Shown in pieces: positions 40,116 to 49,475 of a stretch of 54,761 bases of DNA. A program made the translations under genes and the position numbers. Position 1 is the first letter of the stretch, and each line of letters starts with the position of its first letter. This DNA comes from Elusimicrobia bacterium UBA5214 (GTDB lineage: Bacteria; Elusimicrobiota; UBA5214): contig DHVG01000004.1 of NCBI GenBank assembly GCA_002412545.1, positions 1-54,761 of the forward strand, read 5' to 3'. Below the pieces are notes generated by a model, which saw only the letters and a program-made list of their open reading frames with translations, was not told where the DNA came from and made no database searches.

Positions 40116-41975
40116 ATGGAAAAGAAAAAAGTAAATGTAATTATTTGTTTTCACGCTCATGAACCTTTATGGGACTTACCGGCACAGTTGCAAAAAACAG
40201 TTGAGGATTATCGTGTTTCCAGTGCTTTAGTGCCAGAAAATTATCTAAGAAAAAGGATGACCGAAGTAAGAAATATTTATCGCGACCTTTTGTCGTTTAT
40301 CTCAAGATTAAATATTAAAGTCGCGGTTGATTTCACTAACGAATTACTTTTCCAGTTGGAAAAGGAATTACCCCAGACTTACGATACGCTCCGTAAGTCC
40401 TATCAGTCGGGAATTCTTTATCCAATCTACACAATGGCACATCATACTCATTCGGTTCTTTTAAGGGAAGACGATTTTATTGAAGATTTTGAAATGAACC
40501 GCGAATTTCTCTATAAAAAGATGAATGTATCTCAACCCGGTTACCCGGGTTTCTTTTTCACCGAATGTTCGGTGGAACGGAAATACTTAAATCTTCTGCA
40601 TGAGAGAGGTATAAAATTTATTCTTTTCCCTCATTTAAACCCACGGAAGACAGAATACACTCTTGAAGACCCAAACTACGATTATCAGTATTTACCCTTT
40701 GCGGTAGATAACCTTATTGCTTTACCAAGACATTTTGTGGTTTCACAGGAAATCTGGCGACCAATCACTCAAATTTATCCCGAGAAGGTAAAATATCAAG
40801 GTTATCTCCTCGGAGAGTACTATGTCTTTGATAATGAATACAATGAGAAAAAATATCTTCCCTTCCTAAGCAACGAAGAAGGGGGTATAGAAGAATATGT
40901 AAGTATACTCCGGAAAGCACTTGAAGAATGTCCTCCGAACGGTCTTATCCTTTACTTGCAAGATTTGGAGTTGATGGATTTCGGTGATGTTGCTTTAAGA
41001 ATCTTAGAAAATTCCTGGAGAAGAATATTAGAAGATGAAAAGTTTCAGATTAACTTTGTTACTCCAGATGAATATATTGCTCAAGAAGATTTAGCCAATA
41101 AAAAACTGCCGGGGATTGGTTTCCGGCAAATCTCTTGGGCACCGGAAATTAGACTTGTTTTACGTTTTGATGGACACTATCCACCATTAGAAGCAAAGGA
41201 GGTTAACGGAACGGATATCGTCCCGCAGATATTTAAGAAATATCCTTTCATCTTTTGGCAGATGGGTTCTTACTATATAGAATTTTTTGAATGGTTAATT
41301 GAATCCTGCGGTTTTCCCTTAACCGTGGGAGTAAGTTCTATTCTTATTGCTGAAGAAGGGTATCAGTTAGTTCGCTTTCCCTATTACCAAAGAATTCCAA
41401 TGCATTTGCGTCTGATGAAAAGAGCATGTAACTGGGGCTGGCGACCGGATGAAGGAAGAACTAAACGAATATATTTAAACGGTTTTTTCATTGCTGATTC
41501 ATTGCTTCTTAATCTTAAGTTTTATCCAAAAAAATTTTCCCCAAAGGGTTTCGTTAGAGGACAAAAAACTCTTCAAGCAATAGGTAAATATGCTGAAATT
41601 TCTGCCGAGATGAGAATCGCCTATTTGAAATTTGGATTGAAAAGATTAGAGGACGAAAAGAAAATTGACCCCGGTGATGCATTAATTGGACTGGACTATG
41701 CTGATAATTTCAAACAACAGGCACTTACCGGTTTAGAAAAAATAAGATTAGCCCTTAAAGAAATTGAGGAACAGGGAGAAAAGAAAGAAAATTTCCTAAC
41801 CATCCTTACGGAAACAAGAGAATTTTGTCGGAATATGTTCCTCTCTTTAGAACATATTCAACGTGCCTGGGGTAAAGGTGGAGATATAGATTTTCTGGTA
41901 ATGAATATGTATAAGTACCTTTATGATGTAATTCCACCAAAAATATTCACCCTGCTTGAAGAATTAGAAAAGTAG
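40116..41975 (+). CDS. Divergent GH57-like protein
   Basis: A 619-aa member of the GH57 superfamily. FHAHEPLWDLP replaces the usual HxHxYQP motif; FFTECSVER holds a candidate nucleophile Glu150. The fourth motif appears as LQDLELMDFGD, where the usual D-G-E is D-L-E (Asp283). The central segment FRQISWAPEIRLVLRFDGHYPPL is distinctive, and the C-terminal ~150 residues are helical. Activity cannot be assumed. The start is placed at ATG 40116, just before the conserved KVNVIICFHAHE; a TTG at 40092 is less likely. It belongs to the three-gene GH57 set. Confidence 0.8.
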   Translation: MEKKKVNVIICFHAHEPLWDLPAQLQKTVEDYRVSSALVPENYLRKRMTEVRNIYRDLLSFISRLNIKVAVDFTNELLFQLEKELPQTYDTLRKSYQSGILYPIYTMAHHTHSVLLREDDFIEDFEMNREFLYKKMNVSQPGYPGFFFTECSVERKYLNLLHERGIKFILFPHLNPRKTEYTLEDPNYDYQYLPFAVDNLIALPRHFVVSQEIWRPITQIYPEKVKYQGYLLGEYYVFDNEYNEKKYLPFLSNEEGGIEEYVSILRKALEECPPNGLILYLQDLELMDFGDVALRILENSWRRILEDEKFQINFVTPDEYIAQEDLANKKLPGIGFRQISWAPEIRLVLRFDGHYPPLEAKEVNGTDIVPQIFKKYPFIFWQMGSYYIEFFEWLIESCGFPLTVGVSSILIAEEGYQLVRFPYYQRIPMHLRLMKRACNWGWRPDEGRTKRIYLNGFFIADSLLLNLKFYPKKFSPKGFVRGQKTLQAIGKYAEISAEMRIAYLKFGLKRLEDEKKIDPGDALIGLDYADNFKQQALTGLEKIRLALKEIEEQGEKKENFLTILTETREFCRNMFLSLEHIQRAWGKGGDIDFLVMNMYKYLYDVIPPKIFTLLEELEK

Positions 41976-41985
41976 AAACATACCA

Positions 41986-44268
41986 ATGAGATTATTTATT
42001 ATTTCAAATAGATTACCTTTCACTGCAGTTGAAAAAGAAGGTGAGTTAGAGTTTGAAGAGAGTGCCGGGGGTCTGGTTACTGGTTTAAGTGCCTATCTGG
42101 ATTCACTGAAGGGTTCATCGCTCCGTCGCCAAAGCTCCGTCCTTCGTCCCGATGTTACAATCGGGACTACGGAGGAGGGCTATGGAGCGTCGGCGACTTT
42201 TGTAGCCCACGAACATATCTGGGTTGGTTGGCCCGGGATTACGGTTAAAGAGGGAAAGAAAGAAGAACTGAAAGAAAAAGCACTTTCTCAATTTAATGCT
42301 TATCCGGTCTTCCTTAGCGAAGAGTCAATGGAAAAGTTTTATCACGGATTTTGTAATAAAACAATTTGGCCTCTTTTTCATTATTTTCCTTCCTATGTTC
42401 TCTATGATGAAGACCTTTGGAACTGTTATAAAGAAGTGAATGAAACTTTTTGTGAAGCGATTACCCAAATCTTACAACCAGATGATATGGTTTGGATTCA
42501 CGACTATCATCTTCTGCTTCTCCCTAAACTTCTAAGAGAAAAAATGTCGGAAATACCAATCGGATTTTTTCTGCATATTCCTTTCCCGGATTGTGAAATC
42601 TTCCGACTTTTACCAAGGAAATGGGCAAAAGAAATACTGAATGGAATTTTAGGTGCGGACTTGATTGGATTTCATACCCACGATTATACCCAGTATTTCT
42701 TAAGGTCAGTGCTGCGGATTTTAGGTTACGAACATAATCTGGGACAGATTGTTTTAGAAGACCGAATGGTAAAAGTAGAAACATTCCCGATGGGTATTGA
42801 CTTTCATAAATTTTACAATTCAGCAGGTAGTTCACAGGTAGAAAAGGAAAAAGACGAATTTAAAAAAATATTAGGAAATTCTGAAGTAGTTCTTTCCTTA
42901 GACCGTCTGGACTATACGAAAGGTATTATTAATCGGTTAGAGGGTTTTGAATTATTTTTGAAAAAAAATCCTCATTGGCATAGGAAAGTAGTCCTACTTT
43001 TAATTGTTGTTCCTTCACGAGTAGGTGTAGAAAAATATCAAGAGATGAAAAATAGGATTGATGAACTTGCTGGAAGAATTAATGGTGAATTTGGGAGTAT
43101 TGGTTGGACACCGATAATTTACCAATACCGGCATCTACCATTTCATACCTTAGTTGCTTTGTATACTCTTAGCCGGGTTGCTTTAATTACACCTTTACGG
43201 GACGGAATGAATCTGGTAGCAAAAGAATATATTGCTACCCGAACCGATAAAACCGGCGTCTTGATTTTAAGTGAAATGGCGGGTGCTTCTAAAGAACTTG
43301 GTGAGGCAGTGATTATCAATCCAAACCATCGTGAAGAAATTGCTGAAGCAATAAAAGAAGCATTAGAGATGCCTCAGGATGAACAAGTGAGACGTAATCA
43401 AATCATGCAAAAACGGTTAGAAAGTTATAATGTAATTCGCTGGGCAAATGATTTTACACAAGAAATACTTTCGCTCAAAGAGGAACAGAAAAAATTTAGT
43501 GCTAAGTTGCTAACCCCTCAAATAAAAGAGAAACTAATTAGAGATTTTGGGAAAGCCCAGCGAAGACTTATTTTCTTAGATTATGATGGGACACTTGTTC
43601 CTTTTGCCCCTACTCCGCAGATGGCAAGACCGGATGAAGAAGTTTTGATGCTCCTTAAGCGTTTTTCTGCTGATTCCAAAAATGAAGTGGTCTTAGCGAG
43701 TGGTCGGGAGAGACATAATCTTCAAGAATGGTTCGGTAATCTTAATCTTGACTTAGTTGCCGAACATGGTGTATGGATAAAAGGAAAAAATGAAGAGTGG
43801 AAACTGATAAAACCATTAACCAGTAACTGGAGACCACAAATTCTTCCCTTGCTTAAGAGGTATGTAGACCGTCTCCCCGGTTCATTCGTAGAAGAAAAAG
43901 ATTATTCTCTTGTCTGGCATTATCGCCGAGCCGACCCTGAACTCAGTTCAATAAGAGCAAAAGAACTGATGGACGATTTAGTAAATTTTACGGCGAATAT
44001 AGATGTCCAAGTATTGCAAGGAAGCAAAGTAGTTGAAATAAGGTGTGCAGGCGTGAACAAAGGCACTGCGGGTATGTATTTTCTTTCCAAAGACAATTTT
44101 GATTTTATTTTGGCAATCGGTGACGACTGGACCGATGAAGATTTATTTAAAGTTCTTCCTGAAACTGCCTATTCAATCAAAGTCGGACTGTCTTCCTCCT
44201 ATGCCAAGTTTAATCTCCGTAATTATGGAGAAGTTCGTCATCTACTTGCTCAATTGATAAAAGAATGA
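41986..44268 (+). CDS. otsAB: Bifunctional trehalose-6-phosphate synthase/phosphatase
   Basis: One chain of 760 aa makes trehalose from a nucleotide sugar and glucose 6-phosphate. The GT20 synthase half (1-~495) shows ISNRLP, WIHDYHLLLLP, LHIPFP, LDRLDYTKGI and RDGMNLVAKEY. The HAD phosphatase half (~510-760) shows FLDYDGTLVPF, ASGRE and GDDWTDEDLF. The fusion resembles fungal and Cytophaga-type proteins. Residues about 43-70 are an insertion made by a 71-bp palindromic repeat (42119-42189), located just before the conserved HIWVGWPGI. It is the last gene of the 13-kb operon, ten bases after the third GH57 gene. Confidence 0.95.
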   Translation: MRLFIISNRLPFTAVEKEGELEFEESAGGLVTGLSAYLDSLKGSSLRRQSSVLRPDVTIGTTEEGYGASATFVAHEHIWVGWPGITVKEGKKEELKEKALSQFNAYPVFLSEESMEKFYHGFCNKTIWPLFHYFPSYVLYDEDLWNCYKEVNETFCEAITQILQPDDMVWIHDYHLLLLPKLLREKMSEIPIGFFLHIPFPDCEIFRLLPRKWAKEILNGILGADLIGFHTHDYTQYFLRSVLRILGYEHNLGQIVLEDRMVKVETFPMGIDFHKFYNSAGSSQVEKEKDEFKKILGNSEVVLSLDRLDYTKGIINRLEGFELFLKKNPHWHRKVVLLLIVVPSRVGVEKYQEMKNRIDELAGRINGEFGSIGWTPIIYQYRHLPFHTLVALYTLSRVALITPLRDGMNLVAKEYIATRTDKTGVLILSEMAGASKELGEAVIINPNHREEIAEAIKEALEMPQDEQVRRNQIMQKRLESYNVIRWANDFTQEILSLKEEQKKFSAKLLTPQIKEKLIRDFGKAQRRLIFLDYDGTLVPFAPTPQMARPDEEVLMLLKRFSADSKNEVVLASGRERHNLQEWFGNLNLDLVAEHGVWIKGKNEEWKLIKPLTSNWRPQILPLLKRYVDRLPGSFVEEKDYSLVWHYRRADPELSSIRAKELMDDLVNFTANIDVQVLQGSKVVEIRCAGVNKGTAGMYFLSKDNFDFILAIGDDWTDEDLFKVLPETAYSIKVGLSSSYAKFNLRNYGEVRHLLAQLIKE
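42119..42189. repeat. Composite palindrome inserted in frame in the trehalose gene
   Basis: Three nested pairs: CGCTCC (42119) with GGAGCG (42184), CTCCGT (42135) with ACGGAG (42169), and GTCCCGAT (42146) with ATCGGGAC (42160). The centre is shared with the element at 31423-31442. The translated insert (SSLRRQSSVLRPDV...) is low-complexity and absent from the family core. Confidence 0.85.
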
Positions 44269-44280
44269 CTTAACTTTAGG

Positions 44281-44305
44281 AATAAGCATTTTCTTATTAT
44301 TTTTT
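44281..44305 (+). terminator. Weak terminator-like hairpin after the trehalose gene
   Basis: AATAAG (44281-44286) pairs with CTTATT (44293-44298) around a 6-nt loop, followed by A and six T residues. The stem is short and AT-rich, so termination may be partial. It sits in the 127-bp gap before the second diguanylate cyclase. Confidence 0.4.
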
Positions 44306-44395
44306 AGTAGTATTTTTTCAAATCATTAAAAAGGGAATTTCTATATCCAAACTTAAAAGAGTTTTTCAACAGTGCGGGTTAAAATCATATAAAAT

Positions 44396-45268
44396 GTGAA
44401 CATCATTAGTATCGAAAGATATTTTAGCAAACAGAATAAAGTATTATTACTATTAGTAAGTTATACTCTTGCATTATTTTTAGGTATTATAGATTATACC
44501 ACTGGAACAGAAATCATTTTTCCACTGTTGTATCTCATTCCGATTTCTCTGGTTGCATGGTTTACCGGGAAACAAAATGGAGTTTTTATATCAATTGTAT
44601 CCGGTATGATACTGTTTACAATCCGTGCAATGTATAAAATTCCTTATTCTGACTCACTAATTATTCTTTGGAGGTCCATCGGTAGAGTCGGTATTTTTCT
44701 TATATATAGTTATATTTTGTCTGAGTTAAAAAAAGCATTAGAATATGAAAAGGAAATATCCAGAATTGACACTTTAACCAAAGCCATAAATAGAAGAGCA
44801 TTTTATGAATTGGCTGACAATGAAATAAGTAGGCTTTACCGATACAAACATCCATTTACTGTTGCATACATTGATGTTGATAATTTTAAATTGGTTAACG
44901 ATATTTTTGGACATAGAAAAGGAGACCAACTATTACAATCTATAGTAAATATAATTCAGAAAAACATCAGAAATGTTGACACACTTGCTCGTCTTGGTGG
45001 TGATGAGTTTATTATTTTATTACCTGAAACTGGTTCTGAAAATGCTAAAATAACTATTAATAGGATTCAAAAATTTCTTTTAGATTTTGTGCAGGATAAA
45101 AGTTATCCAGTAACATTTAGTATTGGGGTTGTGACATTTCTTGATTTACCAAAATCAGTTGATGAAGTAATGAATAAGACAGATGAAATGATGTATTCTG
45201 CAAAAAAACTTGGGAAAAATACAGTCAAGTATGCTGTAGTTTCTGGTAATGTTTCAAAAGTTGCGTAG
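44396..45268 (+). CDS. Membrane diguanylate cyclase with canonical GGDEF
   Basis: A paralogue of the cyclase at 33779. It has the same layout of four N-terminal membrane helices (about 18-115) and a GGDEF domain (about 125-285) with RLGGDEFIILLPET, IDTLTKAINRRAF and IDVDNFKLVND. The GTG start at 44396 is preceded by TATAAAAT, hinting at a very short leader, but a matching -35 is not convincing. It stands alone between the trehalose operon and the ABC importer genes. Base use is a little more AT-rich than its neighbours. Confidence 0.93.
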   Translation: MNIISIERYFSKQNKVLLLLVSYTLALFLGIIDYTTGTEIIFPLLYLIPISLVAWFTGKQNGVFISIVSGMILFTIRAMYKIPYSDSLIILWRSIGRVGIFLIYSYILSELKKALEYEKEISRIDTLTKAINRRAFYELADNEISRLYRYKHPFTVAYIDVDNFKLVNDIFGHRKGDQLLQSIVNIIQKNIRNVDTLARLGGDEFIILLPETGSENAKITINRIQKFLLDFVQDKSYPVTFSIGVVTFLDLPKSVDEVMNKTDEMMYSAKKLGKNTVKYAVVSGNVSKVA

Positions 45269-45393
45269 TTATTTGGAAGTTCGGAAACTCCTTAGGTAGA
45301 TTGCTCGGTAGAATGTGCCCGCACTTGTAGAGTCTGTATGGGTATCGCAGGCACAGGTGACTTATTGGAAAGTGAATCCCGGGTAAAAAGAAA

Positions 45394-46674
45394 ATGAGAT
45401 TTTTTTTATTTGTTTTGTTAGGGATATTTTTTCTTGCCAGTTGTGCAAAGAAAGAAATTAAAGTGCTCACTTTTGCGGTGGGCGGTGCACCTAATGAGAT
45501 AGATGTTTGGGAGAAATTTGTAGATGAGTTTGAACATAATTCAGGGATTAAAGTAAATATCCTGCGTCAGCCCACTGATACTGACCAAAGACGACAGGGG
45601 TTGGTTATTCCGTTGAAAGCAAGAAAAAGTGACCCGGACATATTTCTTATGGATGTTGCCTGGATTGCTCAGTTTGCCGCATCAGGTTGGTTGAAACCAC
45701 TTGATGATTATGTTAAAGAAGATGGTATAGATGCTAGAATATTTTTTAGTAATGTGGTTAATCTGGCGGATAAATATAAAGGGAACTTAATCGCACTACC
45801 GGTATATGTTGATGGTGGACTTTTATACTACCGGAAGGATTTATTAAAAAAATATGGATATACAAAATCACCAAGCACATGGCAAGAACTTGTTGATTAT
45901 TGCTTGAGAGTTCAAGGAGATGTAAGAAAGTACAATCCCGACTTTTATGGTTTTGTCTGGCAGGGTGCACAGTACGAGGGTTTGGTTTGCAACTTCTTAG
46001 AGTTTACCGGTTCAAATAATGGCGGAATTATTTTTGAAGATGGTAAAATATTGCTAAATCTGAGTGAGAATGTGGAAGCCGCGCGGTTTATGTGCGACCT
46101 CATCCATAAGTATAAAATTTCGCCAGCGAATACTTTTACTGAGATGAGAGAAGAGGAAGTAAGAATATTTTTCCAGCAAGGTAACGCATTATTTGAACGC
46201 AACTGGCCCTATGCCTGGGCATTGCATCAAAGTGATGACTCGGGAGTGAAAGATAAGGTGGGTATCGCACCGCTACCTCATTTTCGGTCGGGGAAAAGTA
46301 TAGCAACACTTGGTGGCTGGCATATAGGTATTTCCAGATACTCCGATGCAAAAAAGGAATCGTGGGAATTTGTGAAATTTGTAATTTCATACGAAACTCA
46401 AAAGAATCTTACCTTAAAACTCGGCTGGAATCCGGCAAGAAAAGAGATTTACCAAGATAAGGAAGTAATCAAAAAGATACCGCATTTTGTTGATTTACGA
46501 ACTATTTTTGAGAACACTTACCCCAGACCAAACCTGCCTTATTATACACAAATTTCAGAAGTGCTCCAAAGATCCTTAAATGCAATCCTTGCCGGTAAAC
46601 TGTCAGCAGGGGTTGCTCTTAAGAAAGCCGAAGAAGAAATACAAAATGTTACCCAAAGGTACAGAGAAGAGTAA
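45394..46674 (+). CDS. ABC sugar-binding lipoprotein (family 1 SBP)
   Basis: The substrate-binding component of a carbohydrate importer. The signal peptide ends at a lipobox (FLASC), and the mature 410 residues match the MalE-like cluster B fold (VLTFAVGGAPNEIDVWEKFVDEF, DIFLMDVAWIAQFAASGWLKPLDDY, FERNWPYAW, GGWHIGIS). Close relatives bind trehalose, maltose or related disaccharides, and the neighbouring trehalose genes point the same way, but specificity is inferred. The permease gene overlaps its end by 29 bp. The 125-bp spacer before it holds no clear promoter. Confidence 0.9.
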   Translation: MRFFLFVLLGIFFLASCAKKEIKVLTFAVGGAPNEIDVWEKFVDEFEHNSGIKVNILRQPTDTDQRRQGLVIPLKARKSDPDIFLMDVAWIAQFAASGWLKPLDDYVKEDGIDARIFFSNVVNLADKYKGNLIALPVYVDGGLLYYRKDLLKKYGYTKSPSTWQELVDYCLRVQGDVRKYNPDFYGFVWQGAQYEGLVCNFLEFTGSNNGGIIFEDGKILLNLSENVEAARFMCDLIHKYKISPANTFTEMREEEVRIFFQQGNALFERNWPYAWALHQSDDSGVKDKVGIAPLPHFRSGKSIATLGGWHIGISRYSDAKKESWEFVKFVISYETQKNLTLKLGWNPARKEIYQDKEVIKKIPHFVDLRTIFENTYPRPNLPYYTQISEVLQRSLNAILAGKLSAGVALKKAEEEIQNVTQRYREE

Positions 46675-47536
46675 AGAGTTAATTGAGGCCTACAGTTTCA
46701 TATCGCCACTTCTGTTATTTATCCTTTTGTTTATTTTTGTCCCAGTTGTGGGTACGATTGTTACGAGTTGGTTTAAAGCAACAACTTTCCTTAGTGAGAA
46801 ATTTATCTTCTTTGAAAATTATCGCCTGTTGTTTAAGGATGTCAACTTCTGGCAATCGGCACAGTTTACTTTTTTGTTCATCTTGGTTTCTGTTCCAATA
46901 GAGTTATTTCTTGGAATTTTATTTGCTCTTGTTCTTAATTGCACAATACCGCTCAGAGGTTTACTGCGTGTCTGTGTACTTATACCTTGGGCGATTCCCG
47001 CAGCAATCTCAGCACGTATTTGGGAGTTGATCTATAACTACAATTATGGGCTACTGAATTTCTTGTTTATGAAGTTGGGAATTATTCCCAAACCGATAAA
47101 TTGGCTGGGGACAAGTCTTGGAGCATTCTTTTCACTGATTATTGCCGATGTGTGGAAGACAACATCATTTGTGGCAATTATTTTACTCGCCGGATTGCAA
47201 GTAATACCCGAAGAACTCTACGCACAAGCACAGGTTGACCGGGCAGATTTCTTGCAGAGGTTTTACCGGGTAACATTACCTTTACTCAAACCAGCGATTA
47301 TTGTGGTCCTACTTTTCAGGACAATTGATGCTTTACGGGTGTTTGATTTGATTTATGTAATTACCAGTGGTGGGCCAGGCGGCACAACAACTTCACTTTC
47401 ATTATATGCGTATAAATATTTCGTCGGCGGAGATTTTGGATATGGATCCGCTCTTTCAGTTATCCTTTTTCTGATTGCCTTCTTTATGTCAATAGTATAT
47501 GTTAAGTTGGCAGGATTCAGTAAAGAAATAGCATGA
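46646..47536 (+). CDS. ABC sugar permease, MalF/UgpA type
   Basis: The first of two inner-membrane permease subunits. The 296-aa protein has six membrane helices and the EAA loop (EELYAQAQVDRADFLQRFYRVTLPLLKP), which docks on the ATPase. The start at 46646 (MLPKGTEKSKELIEAYSF) gives the usual short cytosolic N-terminus; an ATG at 46580 would extend far into the binding-protein gene. Its stop overlaps the next start by 4 bp. Confidence 0.92.
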   Translation: MLPKGTEKSKELIEAYSFISPLLLFILLFIFVPVVGTIVTSWFKATTFLSEKFIFFENYRLLFKDVNFWQSAQFTFLFILVSVPIELFLGILFALVLNCTIPLRGLLRVCVLIPWAIPAAISARIWELIYNYNYGLLNFLFMKLGIIPKPINWLGTSLGAFFSLIIADVWKTTSFVAIILLAGLQVIPEELYAQAQVDRADFLQRFYRVTLPLLKPAIIVVLLFRTIDALRVFDLIYVITSGGPGGTTTSLSLYAYKYFVGGDFGYGSALSVILFLIAFFMSIVYVKLAGFSKEIA

Positions 47537-48363
47537 AGGAAGAAAGAAAAAAAATTATTTTAATCTTGCTTATATCAATTTTTATGTTAAGTTTTTGTCT
47601 GTTGCCAGTTATATACATGGTTATTATTAGTTTAAGCAAAAATCCTGACTTCCTGTCCGCAGAGAAAACCTTACGATTTACATTAAAAAATTACTTTGAT
47701 GTCCTATCGGTTCGTTCATTACATTTTACGGATTATCTTAAGAACAGTATCGCTGTGTCAACGATAAGTGCAGCCCTGTCAGTATTCATTGCTGCTTTGG
47801 CTGCCTATTCTATAACCCGGTTAAATCTACCGGGTAAGGTAATTTTACTCTTCTTTGTGTTAGTAGTTTCTATGTTCCCCCAGATAAGTTTAGTAGGCTG
47901 GCTTTTCAAATTGATGGCCGAACTTGGCTGGATAAATACTTACCCGGCATTGATTCTACCGTATATCGGCTGGATTTTGCCGTTATCTTTATGGATACTT
48001 GTAAGTTATTTTTCACAACTACCAAAAGAACTGGATAAACAAGCATTAATTGATGGTTGTTCGCGCTGGCAAATACTTTTTAAAGTATTATTTCCAGTTG
48101 CTCTCCCGGGACTTTTTTCTACTTTTCTACTTGCATTTATATTTGCATTCAATGAATTTATGTTCGCCTTGATGCTCACTGCCGACCATAAGGCGCGAAC
48201 TATACCTGTAGGTATTGCCCTTTTTCAGGGACTACATGGCGAAATACCCTGGGGCAATATTATGTCTGCAGCAACAATTGCCACCCTGCCGGTAATTATC
48301 TTAACAATTGTCTTCCAGAAGCGAATAGTTCAAGGTTTAACCAGAGGTGCGGTCAAAGGATGA
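47533..48363 (+). CDS. ABC sugar permease, MalG/UgpE type
   Basis: The second permease subunit, 276 aa with six helices and the EAA motif (KELDKQALIDGCSRWQILFKVLFPVALPG). It pairs with the preceding subunit to form the channel. Start and stop overlap the neighbouring genes by 4 bp each (ATGA), so the importer is made in fixed order. Confidence 0.93.
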   Translation: MKEERKKIILILLISIFMLSFCLLPVIYMVIISLSKNPDFLSAEKTLRFTLKNYFDVLSVRSLHFTDYLKNSIAVSTISAALSVFIAALAAYSITRLNLPGKVILLFFVLVVSMFPQISLVGWLFKLMAELGWINTYPALILPYIGWILPLSLWILVSYFSQLPKELDKQALIDGCSRWQILFKVLFPVALPGLFSTFLLAFIFAFNEFMFALMLTADHKARTIPVGIALFQGLHGEIPWGNIMSAATIATLPVIILTIVFQKRIVQGLTRGAVKG

Positions 48364-49475
48364 AATTAAAACTTGGCAATTTAACGAAAAAATTTCTTTC
48401 AATCCGTGGTGAAGTTGTTGCTGTAAATAATATCAATCTTGAAATAGAAGATAAAGAATTTTTTGTATTACTTGGACCGAGTGGCTGCGGTAAATCCACA
48501 TTGCTAAATTTAATTGCTGGTTTGGAAAAACCTACCAGTGGTGAAATCTGGTTTGCTGAAAAACTTATAGTATCAATGGAGAAAAAAATCTTTTTCACAC
48601 CGAAAGAAAGAAATGTAGCAATGGTATTTCAAAGTTATGCGTTGTACCCACATTTGAGTGTGTTTGAAAACATTGCCTTTCCTTTGCGGATTATGAAAAC
48701 AAAAGAGAATATGGTCAAGGAAGCAGTAAAAAAAGTTACCTCTACATTAGAAATTTTTGACTTACTTTCCGTAAAACCTGCGGAGTTAAGCGGTGGAGAG
48801 AAACAGCGTGTAGCAATAGCAAGAGCAATTGTTCGCCAACCAGAAATATTCCTTTTAGATGAACCTTTATCCAACTTAGACGCACAGTTGAGATTATCCA
48901 CGCGTGCAGAGCTGAAAAATCTACAACGGCATTTAGGGGTTACTACTGTCTATGTCACCCATGACCAGGTAGAAGCAATGGCTCTTGGTGATAGAATCGC
49001 CGTGCTAAAAGATGGTAAAGTTGTTCAGGTAGGGACACCTGCAGAATTATACGAAAGACCAGCAAATACTTTTGTTGCCGCATTTATCGGTTCACCGCCA
49101 ATGAATTTCATTGAAGGTTCTCTGTTTGAAGAAAAAGGAATATTTTATATAATTATTGATAATCTGAGAATCAAAATGCCGGATTCCAAGGTTTGGAATT
49201 TAAAGAGGCTAAAAAGCAAATCCTGTATTTTTGGCATTCACCCGGAAGATATTTATATTAGAAGAGAGAAAACAGTGCAGAATTTTAAAACAAGAATAAT
49301 TTCTGTTGAACCGCTCGGCAGGGATATGATTTTACATACTTCATTTGGTGAACATAAAATTTTAATCCTGACAAAAGAAACCGAATTTAAAGAGGGAGAT
49401 ACGGTAAACATAGAATTCAACTGGCAGAAAACACATATTTTTGAAAAAAGTGAAAATGGCGAGAGGATTAATTAA
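48360..49475 (+). CDS. ABC sugar-importer ATPase, MalK/MsmK/UgpC type
   Basis: The energising subunit of the importer, 371 aa. Walker A GPSGCGKST, signature LSGGEKQRVAIARA, Walker B IFLLDEPLSNLD and the switch His in VTHDQVEAM are complete. A C-terminal OB/TOBE domain (about 240-371) follows, where regulatory proteins dock in MalK. The next gene, a diadenylate cyclase, starts immediately after its stop codon without any gap. Confidence 0.95.
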   Translation: MKLKLGNLTKKFLSIRGEVVAVNNINLEIEDKEFFVLLGPSGCGKSTLLNLIAGLEKPTSGEIWFAEKLIVSMEKKIFFTPKERNVAMVFQSYALYPHLSVFENIAFPLRIMKTKENMVKEAVKKVTSTLEIFDLLSVKPAELSGGEKQRVAIARAIVRQPEIFLLDEPLSNLDAQLRLSTRAELKNLQRHLGVTTVYVTHDQVEAMALGDRIAVLKDGKVVQVGTPAELYERPANTFVAAFIGSPPMNFIEGSLFEEKGIFYIIIDNLRIKMPDSKVWNLKRLKSKSCIFGIHPEDIYIRREKTVQNFKTRIISVEPLGRDMILHTSFGEHKILILTKETEFKEGDTVNIEFNWQKTHIFEKSENGERIN

